The translations under genes and the position numbers were made by a program. From assembly GCF_003945595.2 (NCBI RefSeq), contig NW_024104118.1, forward strand, positions 992,001 through 1,056,000: a DNA stretch of 64,000 nucleotides, read 5' to 3'. Every line of letters begins with the position of its first letter. Position 1 is the stretch's first letter. This DNA is from Pipra filicauda (lineage: Eukaryota; Chordata; Aves; Passeriformes; Pipridae). The notes beneath the pieces were generated by a model, which had not been told where the DNA came from, did no database searches, and saw only the letters and a program-made list of their open reading frames with translations. Below, piece after piece: positions 25,061 to 37,242 of the stretch.

Positions 25061-28000
25061 TGGCACGGCCGGAGGGGAGCGGAAGGAGCACTGTGGTGAA
25101 GCTGCTCCTTGGAACCAGCGTGTTCCAGGAAATGCTCTCAGCTCTTCCTCTCTTCCCACTTTCCTCTTTAGTCTTCCTGTTCCTGCCACACCATATGGAA
25201 GTTAGGGAATTACTTTGCTCTCTACTGAGAGAAAAAACGAGAAATGAGTATTTTTATGTAGCGAAAATCTTTGTATTAACACGTGTTTTGAGAACCTGCA
25301 CAGCACAGAGCAAATCTGCTGCCATTCCTCAGCAACCAGGGGCCAAGTCCTACACCTGCACCCAGGCATGATAAGCAACTGATAAATATTCTATTATTCA
25401 ACTTAAGCATTTTTTTTTTTTTACATACTGTATTCTGGCATCCAGACATGAGTCTGCTGCCTTTATTGAGCTTGACATACTGCAGTTTCTATCAAAATTA
25501 AGTCTTTGGGATCCCTGTTAACATACCTCGTTTCAACAAAAGGCTTTATAAAACAGCTGACTTTAAGAAGATGACATTTGCACAATGAGAAATGATTTTT
25601 ACTTAAAACAGCCATAGAGGGTGAAGTTAGTAGTGACTAATTTTCTGGTTATGCCAAAAAAATATTTTTGCAAATCACTGAAAACCAAAAAATTAAACTT
25701 TTGAATCTTTATTTGAATTACTCAGACTGGTTTCTCTGTTGAAAGCCTGATACTGTTGCAAACCAAAAAAATATCTTGAAAATAAACCACAAATTCATTG
25801 TATTTGCAAAACCCCACATGTCCTGTCTTCCTCATGCCTCTCTGTGTCTTCTTTGCAAATGCTAGAGTTTAGTGACCTAGCAATAGCTACCTTGGTTAAC
25901 AAGTATACAAAAGGCTAAATTAACTTTTAAATCTAATATATTTTAATTTCGTTTTTCTATGTTGTTATTAAGAAACAACATAGAAAATGCCATGTATATT
26001 CTGTGGGTTAGGCCTGGATAGAGGTGACAAGTCTGAAACTGGTTTAGGTAGGAGGCTCTGTATTAATCTTTGTCCTAAAATTAGTCAGGGTTTATTTATG
26101 AGTAGCCTAAAAAAAAATGTAAATAGGGAGAGCAGGAAATTTGAAAGCAAAGATATTCCCTGGGTATATTGGGAAAAAAAGATGGAGCAAATACGTTGTA
26201 TTTATCATGTACAACTGTAAACTGGGAATAAAAGAGTTTGGGCAGGGCTTGCCTGACTCCACTGAGAGAAGTGAAGATCCTCAGAAGCTTGTGGAAGGCA
26301 TGAGCACACCCTTATCGTGAGTTCTGGGTGCCAGTCTGGATTTAAAAGGACAATGCCTGGACACCACGTGTGGAGGGATCTGTTTGAGGAGTGGAAGGGT
26401 TTGTTTCCAGCAGGTTTGTCACTGGTATGAAGCTCCAGGAACACCGTGTTGTGTTTGGAGAGCAACAGTCCGAGGGTGCTAATAACAATTCACAGGAGTG
26501 CTTGGAGGTTTGGGCAGCTCCCTTTAGAGGGAAGACTTGAGAGCTGAATTTATTTATATTTTTATTTAAAAATAGCAATGTAGAACCGGTAGCGCTTGTT
26601 AAGTACGGAGCAAAAGCAAGGAGCTAACACTGCAGTGAGAGCTGTTGGGATTGCTGTGGCAGCTCCCCTTTGACAACAGCCAGGATCCCATTCCCTGTCT
26701 GTGTAACCACAACCTGCCACCGTGGCTAATTAAGCCAAGGCTGAGCCCATAACCTCAAAACCTGCAGTACAGACTTACTTTGTGTCTGAATTGCAAGGTT
26801 AATGCTACAGAGAGCACGGGGGCTCTTCTGTGGCCCCTCCGTGGGAGACCTGGCATCACCTTCCTGGGCAGTGTTGGTGGAGCAGTGGTGAGGAGGCCTG
26901 ATTTGGATTCCTGAGCCATTTTCTTCATATTGGTGTTGTCTCCTAAGTATATAGGGACTGAGCCCAGGACCTCAGCAGAGGGCAGTGGGAAGAGTTTTGC
27001 TGCTGCCCTGCAACTTGGTGCTGCTTATTCTCTTAGACTCCTTCTTGTTAGAGACAATTTAGTTCCAAATGGCACAGTGTTGCCTAGGGCAGGAATAAAC
27101 CTCCCTCAAGACCCTCCAAGAGGGCAAGTAATTGCAGCCTTTCCTATTTCACTGGGGCTGGCAGTGACAAAAGATAATTGCCCTGGGCTTGGTGTGGTTC
27201 CTGGTGTGGACTCGTAGCAGCCCTGTTTGCTAATAAAGTATTCTGTCATAAAAACCTCGTCTGAAAGGTGAGGAATTCAGAGTGTGAGTCTGCTTTTACT
27301 TTCAGATCCCTGTGGATTGGTATTGAGTTATCTCAGCAGTACAAAAGTAGAAAATTCACGCTGTGTTTTTTCTGGATTAGAAAAAGCTTTGCATTCTCAG
27401 GATTCTGTCAAGCCCAAGTAGCAAAATTTATGTTTGGCCATCAGCTCCTTTAGGAAAACATTTCAATCTGTAAAAAAAAAGAACTAAAGAAAGAGAATTG
27501 AATATGGGTGTTGATTTTCTTTGTCTTTCCTTTGCTACAGCTTGTTTGCTATGCTTCAGCCTTGTTTCCTGCTGTGTCCTGACCCTGGAGTGAGCACTGG
27601 CTGGGCTGCAAGTTTGGCATTTCCAGGTATGATCTGCAGCTCCTTAATTAGTACTGGAGTGCTTGGACAGCAGGGCTGGCCAGGGGTGGGAGGAACAGCT
27701 GCTGGGGCTGTGCCAGGCTCCACTCCAGCTGCTGGGGCTGGCTGTGAGAAGACACCTCTTCCTTTTAGGTGGCTGCTCCTGCTGCCCACAGAGCAGATGG
27801 GTTCCTAGGGCAGGTTTTTCCTGCCTGAAGTCAACCTTCTTGGGAGCAGCAAATGATTCCTCCTTCCCCTTTCCTCCTCTTACAGCACTGGCTAAAAATT
27901 ACAGTGGTTTCCATACTTGATAGGTTTAAGCCATCTGTCTATGAAAATGGAGGGTATTTCTTCTCTCATGGAGTAAATCAAGCAAATTCCCAAGCTGCAA

Positions 28001-30952
28001 AAAACCAGTCATTGGCTGTAAGGATAAAAACTAATACAGAATTTCTATTACATTTCCTTTCTTATTCTGTCCTTGATGATATTTAATGATGCTTTCACTG
28101 CATAGCTCTTCCATGTATGGATTCTTTTATTAAAGTATGGAATCAGATGTTATGGTCTAAAATAAATTACTGGAGTTTCGTGTGATTGGTTGGTTTTTTC
28201 CCCTGCCCTACATCATGTCTCTTTTGGTAGCCTGAAAAGCTAATTACTGACTGTTGGGTGCCCTGGGTTTGGCTGTTTGTCCTTTTCTGTCACCATGGAG
28301 GGAAACAGCTGCATCACAGAGCCCCCCGTGGTGTGCCTGGAACACTGGTGTGTTGTGGCAGGTTTTTGTGACTGTCAGACACAACACTTAAATCATAAGA
28401 ACAAGTGAAAAATCAATTCTTATTATGAATGCTAAAAGCATACAATTCCAGTACCTGCTAATGCCTTTTCTGAATTTCATCTATGATGGTGCTTTTTACT
28501 CCTATTAACATTCTTATCAGTGGTGGCTTCCCATTTTACAGGGATGGATTCAGGGCAAAGCATAAGGAGCACCAAAGAATGTCTGTTGTTACTGCTGAAC
28601 ACTTAAGAATATCTGTTATTGTTATTAACTTCAACACTAGTAAACATTAATATCTTTAACCTTGTGACTGAGAGCTCATCACTCATTTCACTGCTGTGGC
28701 TTATGGCTGCAGATTAAAATTTCTTACATCCATCGTGCCTGGTGAAGTAGCTTATTGGGATGAATAAATGACATACTAATTAGGAGAGTAGCCTGAGAGA
28801 GAGCAAGCTGCTTGAACCAGCTTTGATGACCAAAAAATTACCTGTAGCTCGTTTCTCAAGATTATCAAAGAGGTCCTCAAATTAGAATGGCTGTCTTTGA
28901 TCATGGATGTGAGGAACAAGGCAAAGTGAGTGCTCCAAGCAGATGGCAGTGGGAGGAGATGGTTGCTGTGGAATGGGAAAATGAAGGAGCTTTTACAAAG
29001 ATTCAGGCCCCTTCCAGGCACTTGCTCCACGTAGTGAATGAGGTATCAGTATCAGGCTTATTTTTATTTATATTTTCCACCATAAAATAGCAATGTATGT
29101 GTTTTCAAAAGTTAAATTGTTTAGGTTAGTTGTAGAGGAAAAATGCCTTTTTTTTCTCTTTCTTCTGTAACCTTATTCTGATGTTTCTATCCTGTAGCAT
29201 GAAAACATTCAAACAGTACTGATCTTTAGTAAGACTTCCAGGTGGCTTCCTTACCTTGGGAATGACCATGGCCTGTCTCAGGTATTGCTTTGGATTTGTT
29301 TGGATCACTGAAGGATGTGTTGGGGTGACACAGTCCCTTGGCCCAGGTAGCTCAAAGCTGAGGCCCCAGTTGCCCAATATCAAACCTGGTTGTGCAGTCA
29401 CAAAAAGCAGAAATGAGCAGAAGGAATGTTCCAGGGCTGAGCTGTAAGTCTGGGACAAGAGTGACAAAGGGTGAGAGGAGGAGGAGAGGAAGGCCTGACC
29501 TTACTGCTGGGAGATAATGGGATGTCAGTGTTATTGCACCATTTAGTTATTTTGCTGTATGAAACTAAAACCACTGAAAGTAAAGAGCAGGATGTGGGAA
29601 AAGGAAGAACAGAATCATGCCCAGACTCCAGCGTGGAGTGGCCCTGCCCTTAGTGCTGCCCAGACTTCCTAAATGGTCAACACTGGAATAATCTAGTGAG
29701 TGAATTTTGTTCTCAGCTGAAATGGTTAATGCTTTGTTTAAGCACTGAAACTGGGAGCTGTGGGTTTACCCCACCTAATACAACTGTCCGTGGCTCATCC
29801 CAAGTATAAATGTGTAATTGTTCCTCTGAATCCATCAACCTCTTGATCTCAGTGCCAGCTTGTTTCAGGATGTGTTTTATGTGGAATAATTTTCTTCTTG
29901 CAGATGTAAATATGCTGCATTGAGTTTATTGTTCTTTTTCTGAGATAGATACTAAATGGGAACACCCAGTCTGTCTGCTTTATGTGACGGATCATTTAAT
30001 ATAATATCATTTTATTTGTCTCATTCTGAACTAAACTATCCTAATCTGAAGGGATTTCACTGAAAGGATGAAAAACTTCCCATATTAAAATAGTTTTGTG
30101 GCTGTTTTATGCAGCATTTCTTCCTGAGATGTCATAAATAGAACTGAACACAATACTCGGTAAATCATGTCATTGATTTTCTCACACAGAAAATGTGCAA
30201 TCTGCTGGTTCCCTTGCATATTCTGTTGCACCATTTGCATGTCCTGCGGTTAGGAATGGGTGAGAACTTCTTAAAAGCTTAAAATAAAATTGTGCCATTT
30301 CTCTTTTGCCCGTGGTTTGGTAGGAAGAGCGAGTTTCCTTCACAGAAGTCATGATCAAAAAGCTGTGCCGTTCACCCTGTGCTCAGCTCCTGGCTGTACC
30401 AGTGCCTGGTTCAGAGGGACTTCAGGACTCTGTGTAGCTCAGCCACCTGGTTCCCAAATTTCTGCCCAGTTCTTGGCTCTGCACAGTCCAGCCCTGCTGT
30501 GCTATTGCTCATAATTTATCGGTTATTTTTAATATCTCGGGGTTTTTTAAAATGGCTCATAGTGGGGTTTATTTTTAAACTTAATTCTCTCCAGTTCTAT
30601 ATTTAATAACTGCTAAGGCTCTCCCAGGGGGATTGAGACCTCTGGAGGGTTCCCAGCTGGCAGTGCTGTGTTGGAGCTGCCTCTCACACTGGCTGTGATC
30701 CACCAGCTCTCTCCTGAGTTACCTGCCCTGACACCACAGCGGGTGTTTGGCTGCTTTTTGGTAACTTCTTTCCTATCCTTTCAAATACTGTTTTGTATTT
30801 CACTATCCACGAGTTAATTGCTAAACTGCAATGGGTAAATTTTTTTGGCAATTGTGGGTTTTGCTGCATCAGCACAAAGGGTTTTGGAGCCAGAGGTTGC
30901 AGCAGTGCAAGGGAGGGGGGTTTAAATAAATAGAAAGTGCAGAGTGGATGGA
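25061..30952 (+). other. Non-coding DNA between minisatellite and 34-bp repeat
   Basis: AT-rich sequence with short random ORFs only. No confidently recognised mobile element, RNA gene or exon. Confidence 0.55.
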
Positions 30953-31059
30953 CCCCCCCCTGCAGTGAGGATCCACACTGCTCTGCTCCCCCCCTGCACT
31001 GAGGATCCACACTGCTCTGCTCCCCCCCTGCACTGAGGATCCACACTGCTCTGCTCCCC
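30953..31059. repeat. Three-copy 34-bp tandem repeat
   Basis: Three units of a poly-C run followed by TGCACTGAGGATCCACACTG and CTCTGCT, with TGCAGTGAG or TGCACTGAG starting at 30961, 30995 and 31029. The copies are almost identical (one G/C change in the first), so the array is young or homogenised. Confidence 0.95.
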
Positions 31060-34000
31060 AGGCTGGGCTCAGCACAAGGGTGACCACAGCTGGCACTGCC
31101 TCTCTGCCCGCAGAACCACCATCACGTTTTTCAGGTATTGCTTTTTTTGGGTCGTTGTGAGCACGTTCTGGAGAGTTTGGGTAAAGTTTGTTCTTCTGAA
31201 TGTTTTCATGCTGCTTAAAAACCAGGAAAAAAGATCAAAGGGCGGAACTGCAAGTGAGCCCAGGAAGGGTAAATCAAAGATAATTAGATTGCTCAAGGTA
31301 TAGTCATACAGGTGCAATTTTGATATACTGTGAGGGGCTTAATTCTCATAATTTTCCTTAAATGGAGTTGAGAGAAACTTTAATGCACTGGAATTGAGGA
31401 TATTTTTTAAAAATTATTATTATTACTGTGCTTTTTACTTCCAGCTGATGCACTTAACCTTAATTTGCTGCTACGTTGTAAAGCCCTTTTTAGGAAGCAA
31501 AGTAAACAATTTGTAGTCTGGTTTATCTCACTGGGGTTTTCTTTTTAAAAAGTAAAAAACAAAAACTAATTTTCCATGTAAATATAAAAGTATTCCTAAA
31601 GAACATACTTTGCAGCATTGTTTGAATGATCATTATAATATGAATATATAAATGTCTGGTCATTATAAATTTAAGTTGTGTTGATGCTAAATGGTGATTT
31701 TTCCAAAAGGAAAAGAAATATTTTTAGTAGTTTTCTCCAGTTCAGAATGCCAAGGATTCTTATCACCGAGGCTCAGAAGAGTTCATATCCAAATACATGC
31801 CCTGGCTGGCCTGCTGGGCCTCAACACCAGAGGGGAGAGCTTGTCCTTATTACTGCTTTGTGTGCTCCCAAAGTGATGATGCAGAATCTGATCAGATTAC
31901 CTGGGCAGATCCCGAGGATATTTCTTGCCTTTTCCTTGCTCTCTGGCATTATCTCTTTGGGTTAGGTAAACTGCAGAGAAATGCCTGTTTTCTTCTGAAG
32001 CATCACAGATTGTCTAGCCCTAGGCAGGCTTTTGCCCCAGTTCGTTGGTCATTTCTATCTTGTTTTATCCTTGCAAGTTTTAGGGAGGGGAAAAAAAAAA
32101 AACATGTTTTAAAGGGTTTCCTTCACTTACTCAGGATTATGAAATATTTATGTCATTTAAACTCCCTTTAAATGAGAGAAAATACAGCGTGACACTTTAA
32201 AACTGGGAAAAAAAAAAACTATCTGCAACAAAATAGAACTTTTTAAACAAAAATGGTAATGCCCAGCATTTATGGAAGTGCCCATCTGTGCTTTGCCAGT
32301 CACAGCTCTGGCTTGGTACAACGATGAGCTGATATTTAGCAAATATCCTTCACTTTGGGAATAAAGTTGCAGCAGTCCATAGTGCTGCTTCCCATCCCTT
32401 GGTTTCACATTTTTCCCTTGAGTGGGGCGAGTCCCATTCCTTGACAGTCCCTGGGAGCGTTTCTACGGCCCATTGCCCCCCAGAGGGACCTGCAGGTGTG
32501 AATTTGGAGAGTTTCAGCTTTTTTAAAAAAAAAAAAGTCTCTTAAAGTGTTTACAATTACATTAAAATTTCGAAGACACAGAAATCAGACACTGGCAAAG
32601 AGTCCCCATCCCTCCATTCCTGCCGTGTGAGGGTTGCACTGTGGTTGGTGACGATCAGGGACTGTCCAGGTGCCTGTAAGTGCTTCAGACAAACCACAAG
32701 GCTGTGGTCGTTTTGTGGCCTTTGGGCACTCCCATATAGGAAACCCAGGCTGGGTTTTCAGTCTGAGGACGTGTCTGACAGTGGTGAGAGGTTTGTGGGC
32801 TGTGCAGGAGCACTTCACTGGGCCGTTGCTGACAGAGGCTGATCAGGGCAGTTCATTCTGCAGCATAAAAATTGCATTAAACTGTTCTCAGGGACAGCAG
32901 TGCTAAAGGTAAATGGCTTTTCCCTGGAGGAGAACAAACCAAAGGAAACCTGTCCCAGTACCTGGTGATCTCAGAAGAGCCCACAGAGTGCTCAGGAATA
33001 TCACACACCGTCATTTGGGGGGAGCTGTTTGGTGTTGCAGCCCCGTCTGAGAGGTGCATTCGTTTCCATGTGCTCACTCACTGAGCAGGCCTGATTAATT
33101 AGTGCGTGTCACCATCTGGTACTTACTGAGACTATTCATTTTTAAAATGTTGAAATTGTAGGGAATGTTGCACGCCAATTAAGTTCCTTTTAATTGGATT
33201 ATTTTAGTATAAAGTATTACTGGAGAAGGCCTTCATTGTGATTCAGGCAGCACACGTCCAAAGGAGACCTGACAGCCTGAAATTACCTAGAACAAAGGGA
33301 AAATGCCTGAAATGCATGTTTGTTACTATCTTCATGCACTCAGCAAAGATGATGTCAACAAACAAGAGCCACAGAAATGCTTCTGCATTGCTGAGCCGGG
33401 TTCAGTTTCCTGACACGAGGGTATCTCAGCTGATCCCTGCTTCATCTTTGCACTGCAGCTCCGAATCTGTCATCTCCCTCTGACCTGCAAAGTGAGATAT
33501 GCTTTTATGTTCCTGTCTGTTTGATATCAACTCAACAGGGCCAGGCTGAGCCCTGCTGTGTGCAGTTGTGTACCTGCTGAAACGAGGAGCATTAGTCTCA
33601 TTTACACACAGAACGAGCTGGCCTTTAAAGCTGATAAATTATCTGTGCTGACTCAACCATTTAGTGGATGAATGAAGTGTCACAATCTGCTGTTGGGAGC
33701 AGAACTTGTCTGTCTGTACTTGTTCCTGACACTGACTCACTTGGTGAATTTTAGTTCCCCAGCGTCACTGCACTGCAGTGCTTCCCTGTATAAATTGTGA
33801 AGAGTTCTGTTTATCAACTTATGTAAAAGACTGAGATACAAGGGTGAAATGCTCACTGTTGATATTATGTGTTTGCTATTAATACTTTCTTTAGAAGTGT
33901 AATGCTGGTTTTTAATGTAACATCTGTGTTTGTTATTGCCTTGATTTTGTGGAGATTGTCTTCAAATAAGTTTTGTCATCTGAAATACTCATTGCAGAAG

Positions 34001-37000
34001 AGCCAGGAGCTCTGCAGAGTGCACATTCCTATTCCATTGGTTCATAGGCTGCCATGGAAGCAGGAAAGTTATGGAAGAAAAGATACCTGATCAGTAGCAG
34101 CTGAAGAGATCTGAGGTGTGAGTGCCTGGATCTCTTGTTGACCTGCTTTGTTTTGGAGAGTAGCGTAGGAATCCAGCAATGAACAGTGTCAGGGCGATTG
34201 TTTCCATGTATTTGTGTACATTTTCATTCCCTTCGATGGCCTCTGCTGCCCCCTGCCAAGCTGCAGCTGCCGGTGACAGCCATGGAAGCAACAGCCTGCT
34301 GAAAGAAGGTTTCATTTCTGTTATCACTCCTAATCACTCTTACCATAATTATCACTCGTAATAGGGAATCTGCAGATGAAAAAGCAAATGTATTATCTCT
34401 AAAGAGATAGGAAAGCAGCCGAAAGATCACTTTTAGTTGTACACAAAGGAAGAAACTGTCTCAGTTTGTTTTAGCATGCAAATGCTTGTTTTGACTTATA
34501 AAGGTCACTATGGATTTGATTTGAAATAGCGTAGGAGTGCTGCTGCTTTCCAAGTGCAAAAGTAGCACAATGTTTGAATTGTTTTGGTTGTTTTCTTAAG
34601 ATCCATTTCCTCTGGTTGGAAGGTGCCTGTTTCCTCTCTGCTGCAGCTGCAGGCAGCGTCAGGGCGTGCGGCAGGAACTGCTCGTCCTGCGGGTGCCTGA
34701 GCCAGTTGGAAACCCAGCTGGGCTTCACAGACCCAGGAACTCAGTGGCTCTTCTGTCTCAGACTGTGTCACAAATCATCTTGGGCATCGTGGTTGTGTTT
34801 AAACCAGTTCTGTTGGCTGTTGGAGAGCAAAAGATCTGAAATAGCTACGCATGGCTTATGGATTTTCCGTGTACCAGTCACCCATCTGCATTTCCACAGT
34901 CCCCAGGTATCTGTGCTGGGACGTGGGGTGAATGTTTGCACAGAGCTGTCACCCTGCTGGAGTTGTTATTCCCACTGGGGTGCTGTGGTTCTGCTGAGGT
35001 TCCTGCAGTTCCCATTCACGTGTGGGGTGAGCTCTCCTTTGGCTTAGAGGGAAACTGCTCAGCATCCGTGTGTCTGAGGCAGTGAGAGGGAATAGGGTCA
35101 CAGCACAGCCAGTGGTACCACAAATGTGCAGCAGAGAGCTTTCCCATTGCTCCCCTGGCTTTCCTTAGCCTGGAACACCATAAAGCTCTCTGACTTTTGA
35201 TGGGGTTCCAGAGCAAGTGCAGCTTATGCACTTTCAGAGAAATAATATCACAGGGTGAAATCTTAAAGCACACACACATGCACAAAGCCTGTTGTTTAAA
35301 TTGTTTGTTCAGAGCTTTTATGTATATTTTCAAAAAAACCCCATTTAGTTTAGATTCCCATTAATGTAACTTTACTCCTTTTATTTGTTAAACACATGAA
35401 AGGAAGGAGCTAACCAGAGTATAAAATTGTAGTATGTGTGCTCTCTCTCTGGTTTTAGGGGAATTGTTTCTTAATGTAATTTGTCTGCTTACAATACATG
35501 GGCTTGCAAAGTGTTGAAGCAACAAATCTTGAGAGAGAGATCGAAAAACATACAAAGGCATTTTACTCTGTATATATAAAATAAAGGCAGATCTCAGCCT
35601 GGCAGGCTTTCTATCTCTTAGGTCATACAGAGAAAGCTTTTGGCACCGACTTTTTGGCAAAAAGCTTTGTCTGGAAACATATTTAGTCAGCATATGAAAT
35701 ATGATAGCCCTGGTAGCACGGCTGTGTCTGAAGGCACTAATAGAGTTAGGCTTCAGCCCCATCTGCTGTTGGATCGGGATGGCTCTGTTGGTTTGCCAGC
35801 ACAGGACAGCCCCTTGCCAAAACCCAGAGCAGGACGTGAGGAGACTGACAAATCCCTGCACAAATCCCTGCTCGTGTCAGCTCTGCTAATGAGGCTGTTG
35901 TTTGCCACGCTGATGAAAGCCAGTTGTGCCTGTGGTGAATTCCAGCACAGCTGTCCATGGAGAGCTGCATCTGGGGCCACAGGGCTTTATCAATGCCCTT
36001 TCAGTGCACCTGGGGGAGCAGCAAGGATATTTCCTCCTGAAGGTCTGTGGGAATAGAAGATTATTGATTTCCAGTGCCTGTCTTTACAGAAGTAGCAGTG
36101 GACATACAGATTCTTTCACCTCAGTAAAATCTCTCCAATAATTTGAGTTATGCAACAGTGACGAAGAGAACAGACTGGCGGATTTGGCTCAGGAGGCTTA
36201 AAATCTTCAGGCATTAATTCATGAAACTCTCAAATCCTGCATACTCCAATGTCTATAAAGCACAGCAGATTCGTGTTTGATTTTTACTTAGGGCTGATCA
36301 TTTCAGGAAATAAAAAGATTCACTTTGAAAGAGATTTTCAATTCTTCTTCAATTGTTATTTCTGGAGGGGTTAGGTAGAAAAGCTACATGTGAAACAAAT
36401 CAGGGACTAAAAATCCATAGCTTTGTTTTGAGGATATCAGAATGGTTTATGGCCACTGTGGTAAGCAAAAGGAGAAAAAACAGTGACTTTCTAGAAAGAT
36501 TTCCACAGTATTTTTATCTCACTTTTCCAGGACATCAGTCCAGCCTGTCCCTTCAGCCAAAATACCTCTCCAGTTATCATTTGACTCTGATGAAAGGAGT
36601 GCTAAAATGGCAGAGTTTGGAATTGCTTGAACATATTTTCTCACTTAAGCTGAGCTTGTTCACATTCAAAGCTAAAACAAATTATCTCAATTGCATTTAG
36701 GAGAGTAAACATGCTCTTAGTTTTCTGTCTCATGTTTAAGTAGTTCTGGTGAAAGCAATGTGCACTAATCTTCGGGTTTATATCCTCTTCCTGCATTTTT
36801 TTTATTGGACAAAATTAAAGGTCAATGGTCCTGAACTAGTCAAGAGAATTACTCTAAAGTCTCAGTCATTGGCATTTCTCTCTCTCTCTCTCTCTCTCTG
36901 CTTTCAGTAACACAGGGCTTAGCTGCCAAAGTTTTAATTCTTTATGTATGAGAAGAATGATATTTGCAACTTGCTTTTACATTTCAGTTACATGGTTTCA

Positions 37001-37130
37001 TAAATTTATGTAAGAAGAGAGAAGCATCAGCAAAGGGCTGCTTCCAAGTTGTCCATAGTGTAGAAAATATAAGTATAGTGATCAAGCAGATTTTTCCCTG
37101 TTCTCATCCTCATTGTCTTTTGTATTCCAG
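31060..37130 (+). other. PEAK1: Non-coding DNA (intron) leading to the first PEAK1 coding exon
   Basis: This stretch ends in the acceptor at 37130 and so is at least partly intron. It has a (TC)n microsatellite at 36876-36899 and an inverted pair of homeodomain-like sites at 33175-33197. A somewhat GC-richer part at 34600-35060 shows no exon structure or protein similarity I can support. Confidence 0.65.
36876..36899. repeat. (TC)n microsatellite
   Basis: About twelve uninterrupted TC dinucleotides, some 230 bp upstream of the first coding exon's acceptor. It is pyrimidine-rich on the sense strand but too far away to be part of that acceptor's own tract. Confidence 0.9.
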
Positions 37131-37131
37131 C

Positions 37132-37167
37132 ATGATCAGTGCTCGAAGGAGTGGCCGTACTACGTGA
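37132..37167 (+). promoter_or_regulatory. Upstream ORF 1 in the PEAK1 leader
   Basis: An ATG directly after the predicted acceptor opens 11 codons (peptide MISARRSGRTT) and closes at TGA. If the acceptor is right it lies in every mRNA using this exon and could reduce initiation at the main start. Regulatory effect is inference. Confidence 0.5.
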
Positions 37168-37182
37168 GCAGAGTGGAAACAC

Positions 37183-37209
37183 ATGGATGAAATGCTTACC
37201 ATGCACTGA
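37183..37209 (+). promoter_or_regulatory. Upstream ORF 2 in the PEAK1 leader
   Basis: An ATG followed by in-frame ATGs at codons 4 and 7, then CAC TGA. The stop lies 33 bases before the main start, so reinitiation there would be short-range. Seen in sequence; any effect on translation is inference. Confidence 0.5.
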
Positions 37210-37242
37210 GCAGCACGGCACCAGGCACAGAGCTCCGGGAAA

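Larger units (their letters stand above)
37131..37242 (+). other. PEAK1: PEAK1 5' leader segment directly before the start codon, with two upstream ORFs
   Basis: A pyrimidine-rich stretch ending in TGTATTCCAG at 37130 forms a strong 3' splice site, so the exon should start at 37131. The leader before the ATG is 112 bases. It holds two short upstream ORFs: 37132-37167 (11 codons, ATG two bases into the exon, stop TGA) and 37183-37209 (8 codons with in-frame internal ATGs, stop TGA). Both end before the main ATG at 37243. Earlier leader exons and the promoter must lie upstream, probably outside the window. The exact acceptor is inferred from sequence only. Confidence 0.8.

Noticed and set aside
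24568..25371. ORFs up to 249 codons on both strands
   Set aside because: Produced by the 65/77-bp minisatellite, whose unit is stop-free in several frames; the same peptide recurs in different frames.
34574..35047. 157-codon ORF on +, in a slightly GC-richer patch
   Set aside because: Cys/Trp/Leu-rich translation without family similarity; no flanking splice logic that joins it to PEAK1.
35388..35861. 157-codon ORF on -
   Set aside because: No similarity recognised; an overlapping + strand ORF is equally open, pointing to chance.
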